Positions 1 to 7,561 of a stretch of 15,406 nt of DNA are shown in pieces (within the stretch, counting starts at the first letter, position 1; each line of letters begins with the position of its first letter). The position numbers and the translations under genes were made by a program. The stretch lies in contig CAKUXN010000009.1 in assembly GCA_934700415.1 (NCBI GenBank), positions 1 through 15,406 of the forward strand, in the 5' to 3' direction. The notes beneath the pieces are model-generated. The model saw only the letters and a program-made list of their open reading frames with translations, ran no database searches and was not told the DNA's origin. The stretch is from an uncultured Candidatus Saccharibacteria bacterium. GTDB taxonomy: Bacteria; Patescibacteriota; Saccharimonadia; Saccharimonadales; Saccharimonadaceae.

Positions 1-168
1 GGAGATGCATATATTTTCCAGAATGGCGGCGTGGTGGCTGGTACTTGGAACAAAGCCTCCGCAAGCGAACAAATCAAATTTCTAGACCGCGATGGTAGGG
101 AAATAGCCTTAGTGCCTGGACAAACAATTGTCGAAGCCATTCCTAGCTACGGAAGTGTTGAATATTAG
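1..168 (+). CDS. C-terminal end of DUF3048 (YerB-like) protein, partial
   Basis: The window opens inside a plus-strand gene: frame 1 is open for 55 codons and ends with TAG at 166-168. The visible peptide starts GDAYIFQNGGVVAGTW, then has a segment ending FLDRDGREIALVPGQT and finishes at SVEY. The pattern G-x-A-x-x-F-x-x-G-x-V-x-x-G-T-W-x-K, then D-x-x-G-x-E-I-x-L-x-P-G-Q-T, matches the C-terminal domain of DUF3048 lipoproteins (YerB family), which are usually exported and of unknown function. The start, signal peptide and N-terminal domain lie outside the window, so localisation cannot be checked. A tRNA gene with its own putative promoter follows 38 bases later. Family assignment is from motif memory only; coding status is firm. 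Confidence 0.72.
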   Translation, partial: GDAYIFQNGGVVAGTWNKASASEQIKFLDRDGREIALVPGQTIVEAIPSYGSVEY

Positions 169-177
169 TCGAGTTTG

Positions 178-186
178 TGTTAAAAT
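178..186 (+). promoter_or_regulatory. Putative extended -10 promoter of tRNA-Glu
   Basis: TG at 178-179, one base, then TAAAAT at 181-186 form an extended -10 element. Transcription would start near 193, leaving about 14 nt of 5' leader before the tRNA. No convincing -35 box is visible. The same TGn arrangement recurs at most other promoters in the window. Confidence 0.4.
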
Positions 187-206
187 ATTTTAGTAATCTC
201 TTTCCT

Positions 207-283
207 GGTTCCGTCGTCTAGTGGTCTAGGACGTCTGGTTCTCATCCAGAAAATCGCGGGTTCGACTCCCGCCGGAATCACCA
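207..283 (+). tRNA. tRNA-Glu (anticodon CTC)
   Basis: A complete cloverleaf folds by eye. The acceptor stem GGTTCCG (207-213) pairs with CGGAATC (273-279), with one G-T wobble. The D-arm is GTCT/GGAC. The anticodon stem TCTGG/CCAGA holds the 7-base loop TTCTCAT, placing anticodon CTC at 241-243. The T-arm is GCGGG/CCCGC with loop TTCGACT. A discriminator base and an encoded CCA end (281-283) follow. It charges with glutamate and reads GAG codons; a CTC-anticodon isoacceptor implies that a separate TTC tRNA-Glu exists elsewhere in the genome. Confidence 0.95.
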
Positions 284-284
284 T

Positions 285-305
285 AGGCTCAAATAGGCCT
301 TTTTT
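285..305 (+). terminator. Weak intrinsic terminator after tRNA-Glu
   Basis: A short hairpin AGGC (285-288) / GCCT (297-300) with an 8-base loop is followed by a run of T residues (300-305). The stem is only 4-5 bp, so it is weak, but its position directly behind the CCA end fits tRNA termination. It would not serve the minus-strand gene ending at 330, because on that strand the hairpin lacks a U-tract. Confidence 0.45.
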
Positions 306-329
306 GATGTTTATATGCGTCTCGGAAGG

Positions 330-3300
330 CTAAGACCCCGACCCGCCAGCTACGCAACGCACTGTGAGCCCGTTGACCTTTTCCATGAGATTCGTACCAG
401 GTCTGACGACAGAACTACTGAAATACAGGTCATACGCAAGGCCGCCATCGTAGTAATACGACGATGACGACCAATAGATACCGATGTAGCCACGATTGCG
501 AGCGGACGAACCAAACCAGTGGCCGGAGTAGATAAAGTTATTGGGGAACATACGCCATTTGTTAGTGGCTACGCTAGTATCTTGGTTTGATGAGCCCGTA
601 TCGTCCATTTGTTTATCTAAGTAGGAGAACCCACCTGATAAGCCACCCATATCGCTGGTGGAGTTGGTACCGTTACCGCCGTTTGGTAAGTGCCAACCGG
701 ATGGGCAGATGGAAGTATCGCTTTTAGGATGAGCACTGAACTTATCATAATCACCAGTATCCGCTATAGCAGAGGCCCAAGTATAGTAGTTGCCATAAGA
801 ATAGACATAGTTATCATAATCCATAATATGTGCGTCAGTTGCTGAAGTGATACTTTGGCTAGGTCCAGTCGGCGTAGTGGCTGATGAAGCGTTGTTATTC
901 CAAGTGATGTTAGTGTCGTTGTAACGTGGGAAGCGATGAGCGAGGTTATTACCAGTGAGAATATTAAGTGTAGTAGAAGTAGAATCTGTCGTATATAAGG
1001 AGTTTGCCGTGGCAATCCCGAAGTTTGCAGACTCGGTAGATGGGAGACCTGTAAACACTCCGCCATATCCTTGGGCTAGGCTCTGATTGGTGACAGAACT
1101 GTCGTTAATATTATTGCCTACGGTAGCGCCATTATCTAGTCTTAAGTTTTCTACCATCCAACAGTTACCATCTGCGAGTCTGGCTACTGTATAGACCATA
1201 TTGTCACGCTTATCAGTAAGAGCGGTGATGGTGTTTTTGGCTACAGTGAGTTTACCCGTAGTAGTATCATAGGTAGTAGCAGTCATAGAGCTACAGCCTT
1301 CCCAGTCTTGGAGATAGACTGGATTATTACTACCGTCTTTCTCGGCTGGGGCCCAGATGGCATAGAGAGTAGTAATAGATGTACCATTATAAGCTGGAGC
1401 GGTGAAGACTTCGTTGGGGCCCCAGATTTTAGTGTCGTTGGTATTATCATCATCGGTGAGTTTATTCCAAGCATCACTGTCTGTGCTCCAACCTACGAAA
1501 CCATAGCCTGTACGCTTAAAGTTAGAGGCGAAGAGATCAAAAGTATCGCCTCCAGCTACATTATAGTGTCTGATGCCTTTAATGCCAGTAGTGGCATTTG
1601 CGACACCCATACCAGTGGAAGCGTTGTCTGCGCCATTACCATCATATTGGACAGTGTAGATTGGGACCCAGTGAGCGTAAAGAGTGATGCCATCTCCTAG
1701 GCCAGAGCCAGCTGGAACGATATAGGTAGTACCTGCTTCGTAGTCTGTTCCGCTACCATTTGCTGTTGTGTTCCAGGATTTAATCTTATAACCAGCTTGG
1801 ATGAATTTATTATAGGCACCGAGGGTAGTTGCTTCTGTGCCAGTAGAGGGTTTATTTGTCAAAATGACTTCTTGTGTTGAGATATTTGCGGATGTAGAAG
1901 AACTGCATCCTGTGTTAAAAGTGGAGCAGTTATTAACATAAGTGATAGTGTAGATTGGATTCCAGATAGCATAGAGAGTGATTAGGCCTTCTCCATTGAC
2001 GTATGGGAGATTACTAATGATGTCTGATTCATCGGCGTAGGTAGGAGTAGTAGCAGTAGCATCTTCGCTCCAGCCAAGGAAGTTTGTAGGACCAGCGGCA
2101 GTAGCAGGAGTTTCGTATTCGCCAAGTAATATAGCCTTGCTGTAGGCTTCTTTTTGCATGGTTACAATATTACCACTGGCGTCGTAACCAGTAATGATGG
2201 CATAATAACCATAACCATCACCTACGCCACTACTGTCAGAGCGGAAGGCAAAGGTGACTACATCGCCAGTTATATCACATTCTATAGTATTATCTGTTGC
2301 AGTATAGTTACCTCCACCATATTTACCAGTTGTATTGCCAGCACATTTTACACCAGTACTATAGTTACTGCTAGCAGTATAACTTGGGTAGTTACCAGCC
2401 CAGAAAGAAACCCAGTCATAATTAGCACTTTCTCCACCCCATGTGAGTTTAATATGGAGAGTGCTAGCTCCTGGGATAGTGATGACTTCGTTAGTACTAG
2501 CATTATTAGGATAGTTTGCATTATTAATCTTGTTGCCAGCGTCGTCTAGGTTAGTGGTATGAGAATACTTTTCGGTATAATCTACGGTACCATATATAGC
2601 ATCATAGTCTATAGTATTTATTACATCCGTAGTATTGTTATTGAAATATAGACCGTTACCATTAAAGTTTACAGTAAGGACAGGGCCCCACATGGCATAT
2701 AAATTTTCTATGTTGGTTACAGTTTGGTCTATGCCATAGTCTACTCCGGGCTGGTAGGTAATGCCGGTGCCGTCTGTGGAGTTATTGCATGAATCAGTTT
2801 CAGTATTAGGATCTGTGGTAGGCTCAACTGTACACCAACCTTTAAAGGCTTTGCCTTGTCTTCTTGGTTTATTGGTACTTAAGACTACACTGGTAGTGTT
2901 AGTATCAGCATTACCAGTCTGGGGGTTGGGAGTAGGCATGTTGGCAGTATTAGCTCCATCTGCGCCATCATTAGCATGGTAGGTAATACTATAGTTGATG
3001 GGATTGCCTACGGCTATTAAGACAAAGTCATGCTCATAGGAACCGGTAGGAAGAGTAGAATCTACTCTAGCACCTAGAGTGATGGTATAAGTATCTGTGG
3101 CACTAGTAGTACAGCTAGCACTAGTAATACCATTAGCACAAGTAGTAGTATTTAGTATAGTGGCTTCATTATAGCTAGGTGAAGGGAGATAGTTAGTATT
3201 ATTAAGAGAGTTTAGTTTACTAGGTAGATAACCCCATTTGTTATTGTACTGAGTATTGGTATTAAAGGAGAAGGCAAAGGGGAAAGTAGCAGTAGAGATA

Positions 3301-3716
3301 GAACTAATGACTTTAGTGGAGTCTACTGTGTTAACTAAGTTAGTAGCATTGGATACAGCATTACTATCACTAGTATCTGCTATACTAGACTTAATACTTA
3401 GAGTATAGCCAGAAACGTTATTAGTAGATACTTGGATACTAGTGGGAGAGGAAGAGGCAAAGGTACCATAGCTAGAAGTAGGAGAAAGGTCTAGACTTAG
3501 GAGATTGTTTACTACATTGAGGGAGAGAGTGGTGGTACTAGGATTAGCAGTACCAGAGACGGCTTCTACACCAGAGAACTTGATGTAGATGGGGGAGAGG
3601 GTGGCGAAAACGAGAAGACCTAAAGCAATACTAGAAAACTTAGCAACCAATCGCATCCTTCGCTCGCGTCCGATGAAGTTTTTGTTGGTTAATTTTATTT
3701 TGTCTATTACCCTCAT
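330..3716 (-). CDS. Large secreted surface protein: InlB-type B repeats, CUB-like insert, C-terminal FISUMP domain
   Basis: An 1128-residue extracellular protein. An N-terminal export signal is visible: basic residues 17-26 (GRERRMRLVAK), hydrophobic core about 28-45, possible cleavage near 50-55. Residues 55-240 are Ser/Thr/Asn-rich beta-type sequence. InlB B-repeat-like (Listeria/Bacteroides, Flg_new) units lie at about 243-343, 589-683 and 687-789, with signatures such as ITYHANDG and YAMWGP, GYGFVGWS and LYAIWAP. Another unit (about 345-585) is split by a CUB-like beta-domain at about 408-512 (VITIPGAS to SDSSGVGDGYGYYAIITGY). Residues about 828-1122 match the Fibrobacter succinogenes major paralogous (FISUMP) domain: GNCWMVENLRL, NYYTWASA, CPSGWHLP, IYWSSSS, LTVRCV. 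There is no LPXTG motif or C-terminal membrane helix. The start at 3716 lacks a Shine-Dalgarno; Met21 (codon 3654-3656) is an alternative that still keeps the signal peptide. Stop is TAG. A role in adhesion or host contact is inferred. The gene stands alone on its strand. Confidence 0.88.
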   Translation of the reverse strand: MRVIDKIKLTNKNFIGRERRMRLVAKFSSIALGLLVFATLSPIYIKFSGVEAVSGTANPSTTTLSLNVVNNLLSLDLSPTSSYGTFASSSPTSIQVSTNNVSGYTLSIKSSIADTSDSNAVSNATNLVNTVDSTKVISSISTATFPFAFSFNTNTQYNNKWGYLPSKLNSLNNTNYLPSPSYNEATILNTTTCANGITSASCTTSATDTYTITLGARVDSTLPTGSYEHDFVLIAVGNPINYSITYHANDGADGANTANMPTPNPQTGNADTNTTSVVLSTNKPRRQGKAFKGWCTVEPTTDPNTETDSCNNSTDGTGITYQPGVDYGIDQTVTNIENLYAMWGPVLTVNFNGNGLYFNNNTTDVINTIDYDAIYGTVDYTEKYSHTTNLDDAGNKINNANYPNNASTNEVITIPGASTLHIKLTWGGESANYDWVSFWAGNYPSYTASSNYSTGVKCAGNTTGKYGGGNYTATDNTIECDITGDVVTFAFRSDSSGVGDGYGYYAIITGYDASGNIVTMQKEAYSKAILLGEYETPATAAGPTNFLGWSEDATATTPTYADESDIISNLPYVNGEGLITLYAIWNPIYTITYVNNCSTFNTGCSSSTSANISTQEVILTNKPSTGTEATTLGAYNKFIQAGYKIKSWNTTANGSGTDYEAGTTYIVPAGSGLGDGITLYAHWVPIYTVQYDGNGADNASTGMGVANATTGIKGIRHYNVAGGDTFDLFASNFKRTGYGFVGWSTDSDAWNKLTDDDNTNDTKIWGPNEVFTAPAYNGTSITTLYAIWAPAEKDGSNNPVYLQDWEGCSSMTATTYDTTTGKLTVAKNTITALTDKRDNMVYTVARLADGNCWMVENLRLDNGATVGNNINDSSVTNQSLAQGYGGVFTGLPSTESANFGIATANSLYTTDSTSTTLNILTGNNLAHRFPRYNDTNITWNNNASSATTPTGPSQSITSATDAHIMDYDNYVYSYGNYYTWASAIADTGDYDKFSAHPKSDTSICPSGWHLPNGGNGTNSTSDMGGLSGGFSYLDKQMDDTGSSNQDTSVATNKWRMFPNNFIYSGHWFGSSARNRGYIGIYWSSSSYYYDGGLAYDLYFSSSVVRPGTNLMEKVNGLTVRCVAGGSGS

Positions 3717-3756
3717 GAAAATATTTGTGTACTGACCTTTATTCTTGCTTATATTT

Positions 3757-3765
3757 ATTTTAGCA
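3757..3765 (-). promoter_or_regulatory. Putative extended -10 promoter of the surface-protein gene
   Basis: On the minus strand TGC followed by TAAAAT (plus-strand 3765 down to 3757) forms an extended -10. Transcription would begin near 3750, giving a 5' leader of about 34 nt before the ATG at 3716. No good -35 and no ribosome binding site are visible. Confidence 0.4.
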
Positions 3766-3850
3766 TAAATAATTTCAAAAGCCTAGTGTTTTTTAATTAT
3801 TTTTTATGAATTTCAATAGTGATTTGTCATCTAGCGTTTTCTTAAATTTA

Positions 3851-3859
3851 TGATATAAT
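3851..3859 (+). promoter_or_regulatory. Extended -10 promoter of der, leaderless geometry
   Basis: TGA plus the consensus hexamer TATAAT (3854-3859). The expected start of transcription (about 3866-3867) coincides with the second ATG of the reading frame at 3867. No -35 box at usable spacing: TTGTCA at 3824-3829 is 24 nt upstream, which is too far. Confidence 0.6.
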
Positions 3860-3866
3860 TATGTTT

Positions 3867-5219
3867 ATGAAAAAATTACCAATTGTGGCACTGGTTGGTC
3901 AGACTAATGTGGGGAAATCTAGTATTTTGAACCGCATGGCCAAGAAAAATATCGCTATTGTAGCGCGCGAAGAGGGCACGACGCGCGATAATGTAATCGC
4001 TACGATTGATAATAGTTTTATAATGATTGACACGGCCGGCCTTAAAGACCCGTCCGATGAATTTGAAGCTTCCATCCAGGAGCAAATCTTGGATGCAATT
4101 GACTCAGCCGATGCAATCCTGGTGACCCTTGATTCTGCTAAATATTTCGACCACCGCGACAAGCAAATCGCAAAAGACGCTTTGAAATCTGGTAAACCAG
4201 TATATTTAGTACTCAATAAATGCGACTTAAAAGAATCGCTACCGATTGAGGAATTTCGCGCGCTCGGCATTGCACCCGAAAAGATTTTTTATGTGTCAGC
4301 TACTACAGGTGCGGGGATTGAAAAATTGAAGAGTGTTTTGCCAAAAAGTAAGGCAGGAGACGAGCCAGAAAAATTAAAAATCGCTTTAATTGGGCACCCA
4401 AATGTAGGCAAATCTTCGCTGTTTAATATTTTGGGGAAGAAACAACAGGCGATTGTCAGCTCTAAGCAGGGCACGACGCGCGATGTTAACCGTGTGGCCA
4501 TTAAGTACAAAGGTCGTGAGATTGAAATATTAGACACGGCTGGCCTTAGGAAGCCTGGCAAACGCGAAGTGGGAATTGAGAAATTTTCTGCTATCCGCAC
4601 GCTTGCTGCGATTGAAGAATCCGACATTTGTTGTCTTTTGATTGACTCCACCGAACCGCATTCTAAGCTCGACCAAACTTTGGCGGGACGAATAGTAGAA
4701 GCTGGTAAAGGTATCATCATGGTAGTAACAAAGGGCGATCTTTTAGAAAACGCTACACCGACTAATTATTTTGGGGAAGAGAACATCAAAAATCGCACCG
4801 CAGCGGATTTTCTAATTGACGATTTGGAACGAGATTTTGACTTTTTGCCATATGCGCCAGTACTGATTACAAGCTCTAAGACTGGACTCAATGCAACGAA
4901 ATTGTTCGAACTGGCTCTTGAAATTGATGCGAACCGCCACCTAGAAATTAAAACTTCTGACCTGAACAAAATCCTAAACGAGGCGATTCTTGCCCACGCA
5001 CCAGCGGGATTAAAAAATACTCGCCCGAAGCCCAAATATATCGTTCAGACTGACACTTGCCCACCATGGTTTGTGGTACACGGGCACGATTTGGGTTTGC
5101 TCCATTGGTCCTGGAAGCGTTATCTAGAACGTAAAATCCGTGAAAAATATCCGTTCGTCGGCACCCCGATCATGTTTTCGTATCGTAGCGACAAGGGTGA
5201 AATTGACAAAAATAACTAA
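3867..5219 (+). CDS. der: Ribosome assembly GTPase Der (EngA)
   Basis: Der has two consecutive GTPase domains and assists assembly of the 50S ribosomal subunit in the cytoplasm. First G domain: GQTNVGKSS (residues 11-19), TTRD (38-41), DTAG (55-58), NKCD (117-120), SAT (144-146). Second: GHPNVGKSS (176-184), GTTRD near 202-206, DTAG (223-226), then TKGD (288-291) where NKxD is normal, and SSK (336-338). A KH-like C-terminal domain follows (about 355-440). The length of 450 residues is typical. I chose ATG 3867 (MKKLPIVALVG) because the promoter hexamer ends 7 nt before it; ATG 3861 in the same frame would add MF and lie upstream of the predicted transcript start. The Asn-to-Thr change in the second G4 motif is odd, since that Asn normally contacts the guanine base. 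The next promoter begins 3 bases after the stop. Confidence 0.96.
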   Translation: MKKLPIVALVGQTNVGKSSILNRMAKKNIAIVAREEGTTRDNVIATIDNSFIMIDTAGLKDPSDEFEASIQEQILDAIDSADAILVTLDSAKYFDHRDKQIAKDALKSGKPVYLVLNKCDLKESLPIEEFRALGIAPEKIFYVSATTGAGIEKLKSVLPKSKAGDEPEKLKIALIGHPNVGKSSLFNILGKKQQAIVSSKQGTTRDVNRVAIKYKGREIEILDTAGLRKPGKREVGIEKFSAIRTLAAIEESDICCLLIDSTEPHSKLDQTLAGRIVEAGKGIIMVVTKGDLLENATPTNYFGEENIKNRTAADFLIDDLERDFDFLPYAPVLITSSKTGLNATKLFELALEIDANRHLEIKTSDLNKILNEAILAHAPAGLKNTRPKPKYIVQTDTCPPWFVVHGHDLGLLHWSWKRYLERKIREKYPFVGTPIMFSYRSDKGEIDKNN

Positions 5220-5222
5220 TTG

Positions 5223-5231
5223 TGCTATAAT
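5223..5231 (+). promoter_or_regulatory. Extended -10 promoter of the phoH leader
   Basis: TGC plus TATAAT (5226-5231) starts 3 bases after the der stop. Transcription should start near 5238, exactly at an ATG that opens a 12-codon ORF, leaving a 5' leader of about 125 nt before phoH. Confidence 0.6.
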
Positions 5232-5237
5232 GAAAGT

Positions 5238-5276
5238 ATGTGGCGTCTCTTGACGCTCTTTTCTTTTGTGTGTTAA
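5238..5276 (+). CDS. Possible leaderless 12-residue leader peptide upstream of phoH
   Basis: ATG at 5238 lies 7 nt after the end of a TATAAT box, the same geometry as pth, topA and the VirD4-like gene. The frame reads MWRLLTLFSFVC and stops with TAA at 5274-5276. Inside it the hairpin GCGTC (5243-5247) / GACGC (5252-5256) is followed by a T-rich stretch (CTCTTTTCTTTT). The combination of a tiny translated ORF and an internal weak terminator-like hairpin recalls attenuation, but there is no run of one regulatory amino-acid codon. It could equally be a chance ATG at the transcript start. Coding status is inferred from promoter geometry only. Confidence 0.3.
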   Translation: MWRLLTLFSFVC

Positions 5277-5354
5277 ACTGGTGGAAGGTGGGAGTAATTT
5301 GAAAGGCGACTCTCATTTTTTGAGAACCGTACCTTTGGTGCATTAAAAAGGAGG
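5277..5354 (+). promoter_or_regulatory. Structured 5' leader of phoH with strong Shine-Dalgarno
   Basis: The leader contains mutually exclusive pairings: GGGAGT (5290-5295) with ACTCTC (5309-5314), or TCTCA (5311-5315) with TGAGA (5321-5325). A longer-range AAGGT (5285-5289) / ACCTT pairing (near 5331-5335) is also possible. It ends in AAGGAGG (5348-5354), 8 nt before the phoH ATG. It matches no riboswitch family I recognise. Confidence 0.4.
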
Positions 5355-5362
5355 TTTGAAAG

Positions 5363-6994
5363 ATGACAGGTAGTGGCCCGATATACGTGGTAGATACTAA
5401 TATCCTTGTCGACTATGTAGATATTCTGCCACTTTCCAGGAGTAAAAACGTAACGCTCCGAGAACCCACAATCAACCTTAGCGAAGCGCACATCGTGATT
5501 CCGACCGCGGTAATCCGCGAATTGTCTAGCTTTAAGAAGGAGAAAAGCGAACGCGGAATGGCGGCGCGCGTAGCACTAAGAAGACTACGTGAACTGAGCG
5601 AGGGGCGAATTCAGACTATGGGTGATGCCTACAATTTGAATGCGCCGATTTTGATGAACTCTGGCAAACAACGTTTTTCGATTTTGCCAGTACACGCAAA
5701 GTTCAAGAAAGCCCTGCCGTTTATGCCGTCTGAAGACGACATGGACGGCCAAATCATCCTAGCGGCTCTCAGTGTAACTTTCATCTTGAAAGGGCTCCCT
5801 ATCGATGGCACAGCTCAGATGTCAGATGTTTTATCTTTTGAATCAAACGGAGTAGTGCTTTTGACTAATGACAACGGCTTAGCCATTCGTGCAAGGGAAC
5901 GCGGAATCAAGACTAGTCGCTACGGGTACAAATATCCCGAGCAATACACTGGTAGGCGCGATGTAGTGGTTCCGAAAGAACTTTTTTCGGAATTTATCAG
6001 TAGCAAGAAGCTGTCTAGTGCGGAGTTTGAAAGAATGATGCCTGACGAACGGCCATTGGTAGCTAATGAGTTTATCGTCATGAAAGTGGCAGATGAGCTG
6101 GATTATCCAAGCTACTATGACCCCGAGTTTGATCCGTATTTTTCTAACATCGGTCGCTATGATGCCGACACGGATATGATTGTGCCATTAAAATACGTTA
6201 GTAGCTTTCCAGTAAAGCCGCGTAATCCTGGCCAAGCGATTTATGCCGAAGCGCTCACGAACCCAGATTTTGCAGCTGTCATATGCACTGGCCCAGCGGG
6301 GTGTGGCAAAACTTTCATGGCCACTGTATATGGCTACAATGCTTGTAAAGACGGTGAATTTATCGGCGTAACCGTAATCCCGTGTGAAAGCCATAGCAAA
6401 ATCGGGGCTCTCCCTGGTGACCTAGACGAAAAAATGGATCCCGACGTGCAACCACTTAAGAATGCTCTTAGAAACTATCTTCTAATTGACGATTCTAAGC
6501 TAAGAAAAGAGCTGGATACTTTGAAGAAATTCGGCACCGATTCGAAATCCAAAAAGAACGGTGATTCTTCAGAAGACGACAATGGTAGCAAGCAGCGCTC
6601 GATCAAGGCAAAATTAAAAGATCGCGTGGATTTGATTTGGGAAAACTGGTTTTCTAGTATTCCCATCGAAAATGCTCGTGGCCGAGATTTTGCTTACGAA
6701 CTGGCCGTCTACGACGAATTCCAAGACCAAAACGTATCACAAGCTGATACTTTGATTAAGCGACTTGGCAGCGACGGTAAAATCATCATTACTGGTGATA
6801 TCGAACAAATTCATGCACCATACCTTGACCGTTCAAATAACGGCTTAGTGTATGCGTCGCGACTTTTGTACGACAACCCGATGGTGGCACAAGTCTGCTT
6901 TACCGAGGAAGAAATTATTCGTCATCCGCTGGTCCGAGCAGTAGCTACTAGGCAAAGAGAGCGGACCCTCACATCAAAGAACCTTGAACCTTAA
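5363..6994 (+). CDS. PIN-PhoH family ATPase (YlaK-like)
   Basis: Two-domain cytoplasmic protein of 543 residues. The N-terminal PIN domain (about 7-190) begins YVVDTNILVDY with acidic D11, then E53 in IRELSSF, the D125/D126/D128 cluster in SEDDMDGQ, and D170 in LLTNDNGLAIRARERG, the usual metal-binding set of a PIN RNase. The PhoH P-loop ATPase domain (about 285-530) has Walker A GPAGCGKT (310-317), GALPGD (348-353), Walker B LAVYDEFQD (447-455) and GDIEQI (478-483). A charged low-complexity insert (about 385-412, Lys/Ser/Asp-rich) separates the Walker motifs. The family is thought to act in RNA metabolism, and coupling of RNA cleavage to ATP-driven unwinding is inferred. The start at 5363 is fixed by AAGGAGG 8 nt upstream. 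The gene has its own promoter and leader and a strong terminator behind it, so it looks monocistronic. Confidence 0.93.
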   Translation: MTGSGPIYVVDTNILVDYVDILPLSRSKNVTLREPTINLSEAHIVIPTAVIRELSSFKKEKSERGMAARVALRRLRELSEGRIQTMGDAYNLNAPILMNSGKQRFSILPVHAKFKKALPFMPSEDDMDGQIILAALSVTFILKGLPIDGTAQMSDVLSFESNGVVLLTNDNGLAIRARERGIKTSRYGYKYPEQYTGRRDVVVPKELFSEFISSKKLSSAEFERMMPDERPLVANEFIVMKVADELDYPSYYDPEFDPYFSNIGRYDADTDMIVPLKYVSSFPVKPRNPGQAIYAEALTNPDFAAVICTGPAGCGKTFMATVYGYNACKDGEFIGVTVIPCESHSKIGALPGDLDEKMDPDVQPLKNALRNYLLIDDSKLRKELDTLKKFGTDSKSKKNGDSSEDDNGSKQRSIKAKLKDRVDLIWENWFSSIPIENARGRDFAYELAVYDEFQDQNVSQADTLIKRLGSDGKIIITGDIEQIHAPYLDRSNNGLVYASRLLYDNPMVAQVCFTEEEIIRHPLVRAVATRQRERTLTSKNLEP

Positions 6995-7000
6995 CCCTAA

Positions 7001-7025
7001 AGCCCCGTTCTATACGGGGCTTTTT
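7001..7025 (+). terminator. Strong intrinsic terminator of phoH
   Basis: The perfect 8-bp stem AGCCCCGT (7001-7008) / ACGGGGCT (7014-7021) with loop TCTAT is followed by T residues to 7025. It lies 6 nt after the phoH stop and ends 2 nt before the pth promoter, so phoH and pth are separate transcription units. Confidence 0.92.
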
Positions 7026-7027
7026 CA

Positions 7028-7036
7028 TGGTATAAT
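7028..7036 (+). promoter_or_regulatory. Extended -10 promoter of pth, leaderless geometry
   Basis: TGG plus TATAAT (7031-7036), with ATG at 7043 in the expected transcription-start position. No Shine-Dalgarno fits in the six intervening bases (GCCTTT). Confidence 0.65.
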
Positions 7037-7042
7037 GCCTTT

Positions 7043-7561
7043 ATGAAACTTGTCGTAGGCTTAGGAAATCCTGGTGGAAAATATAATTTTACGAGACACA
7101 ATAGTGGTTTTCTTGCGCTAGATTTTTATTTTGAATTGCGGGGGCTTAAATGGGAAGCTAAGCCACGCTTTAATGCAATATGGGCAAGAGAGGGTGATGT
7201 GATTTTTATTAAGCCTCAAGGCTACTACAACGAATCTGGGCGCGTAGTGGCAGAATATATGCGATATTATAAAATTGATTTATCAGATATTTTGGTCATT
7301 TGTGATAATTTTGACTTAGAATTTGGCAAAATCCGCCACCGGTTAACGGGCGCAGCGGGCGGAAATAACGGGCTAAAATCTATCGACGCCGCACTTTCCA
7401 CTTCCGATTACGCTAGAATTCGGATCGGGACAGGGAATGACGCCTTAAGGCAACAGATGGGGGATGTGGATTTTGTCTTGTCGCGTTTTACCGCCGACGA
7501 AAAATCACAGTTGCCTGAAATTTTAGGAAAAGTAGCGGAAGAAATCGATAAATTAAACTAA
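7043..7561 (+). CDS. pth: Peptidyl-tRNA hydrolase
   Basis: Hydrolyses the ester bond of peptidyl-tRNAs dropped by stalled ribosomes, recycling tRNA in the cytosol. The protein opens MKLVVGLGNPGGKY with N9 and catalytic H19 (TRHNSG). KPQGYYNESG (58-66) holds N63, CDNFDLEFGKIR holds D88, and GGNNGLKS holds N109, so the catalytic set (N, H, N, D, N) is present. Two normally conserved positions differ: Tyr62 replaces Met in the usual YMN motif, and Asn108 replaces His in GGHNG. At 172 residues it is slightly short, with an abbreviated C-terminal helix. The start is set by the -10 box 7 nt upstream. Its last 9 nt overlap the end of dprA on the other strand, and no terminator is visible between the convergent genes. 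Confidence 0.95.
   Translation: MKLVVGLGNPGGKYNFTRHNSGFLALDFYFELRGLKWEAKPRFNAIWAREGDVIFIKPQGYYNESGRVVAEYMRYYKIDLSDILVICDNFDLEFGKIRHRLTGAAGGNNGLKSIDAALSTSDYARIRIGTGNDALRQQMGDVDFVLSRFTADEKSQLPEILGKVAEEIDKLN

Noticed and set aside
764..2982. Several ORFs on both strands within the surface-protein gene, e.g. 1308-1700, 2154-2549 and 2761-2982.
   Set aside because: The long minus-strand frame has clear domain motifs throughout; the others have low-complexity translations and no start signals.
3861..3866. Earlier der start at ATG 3861.
   Set aside because: It lies 1 nt after the -10 hexamer and would be upstream of the predicted transcript start; ATG 3867 fits the leaderless spacing and the family N-terminus.
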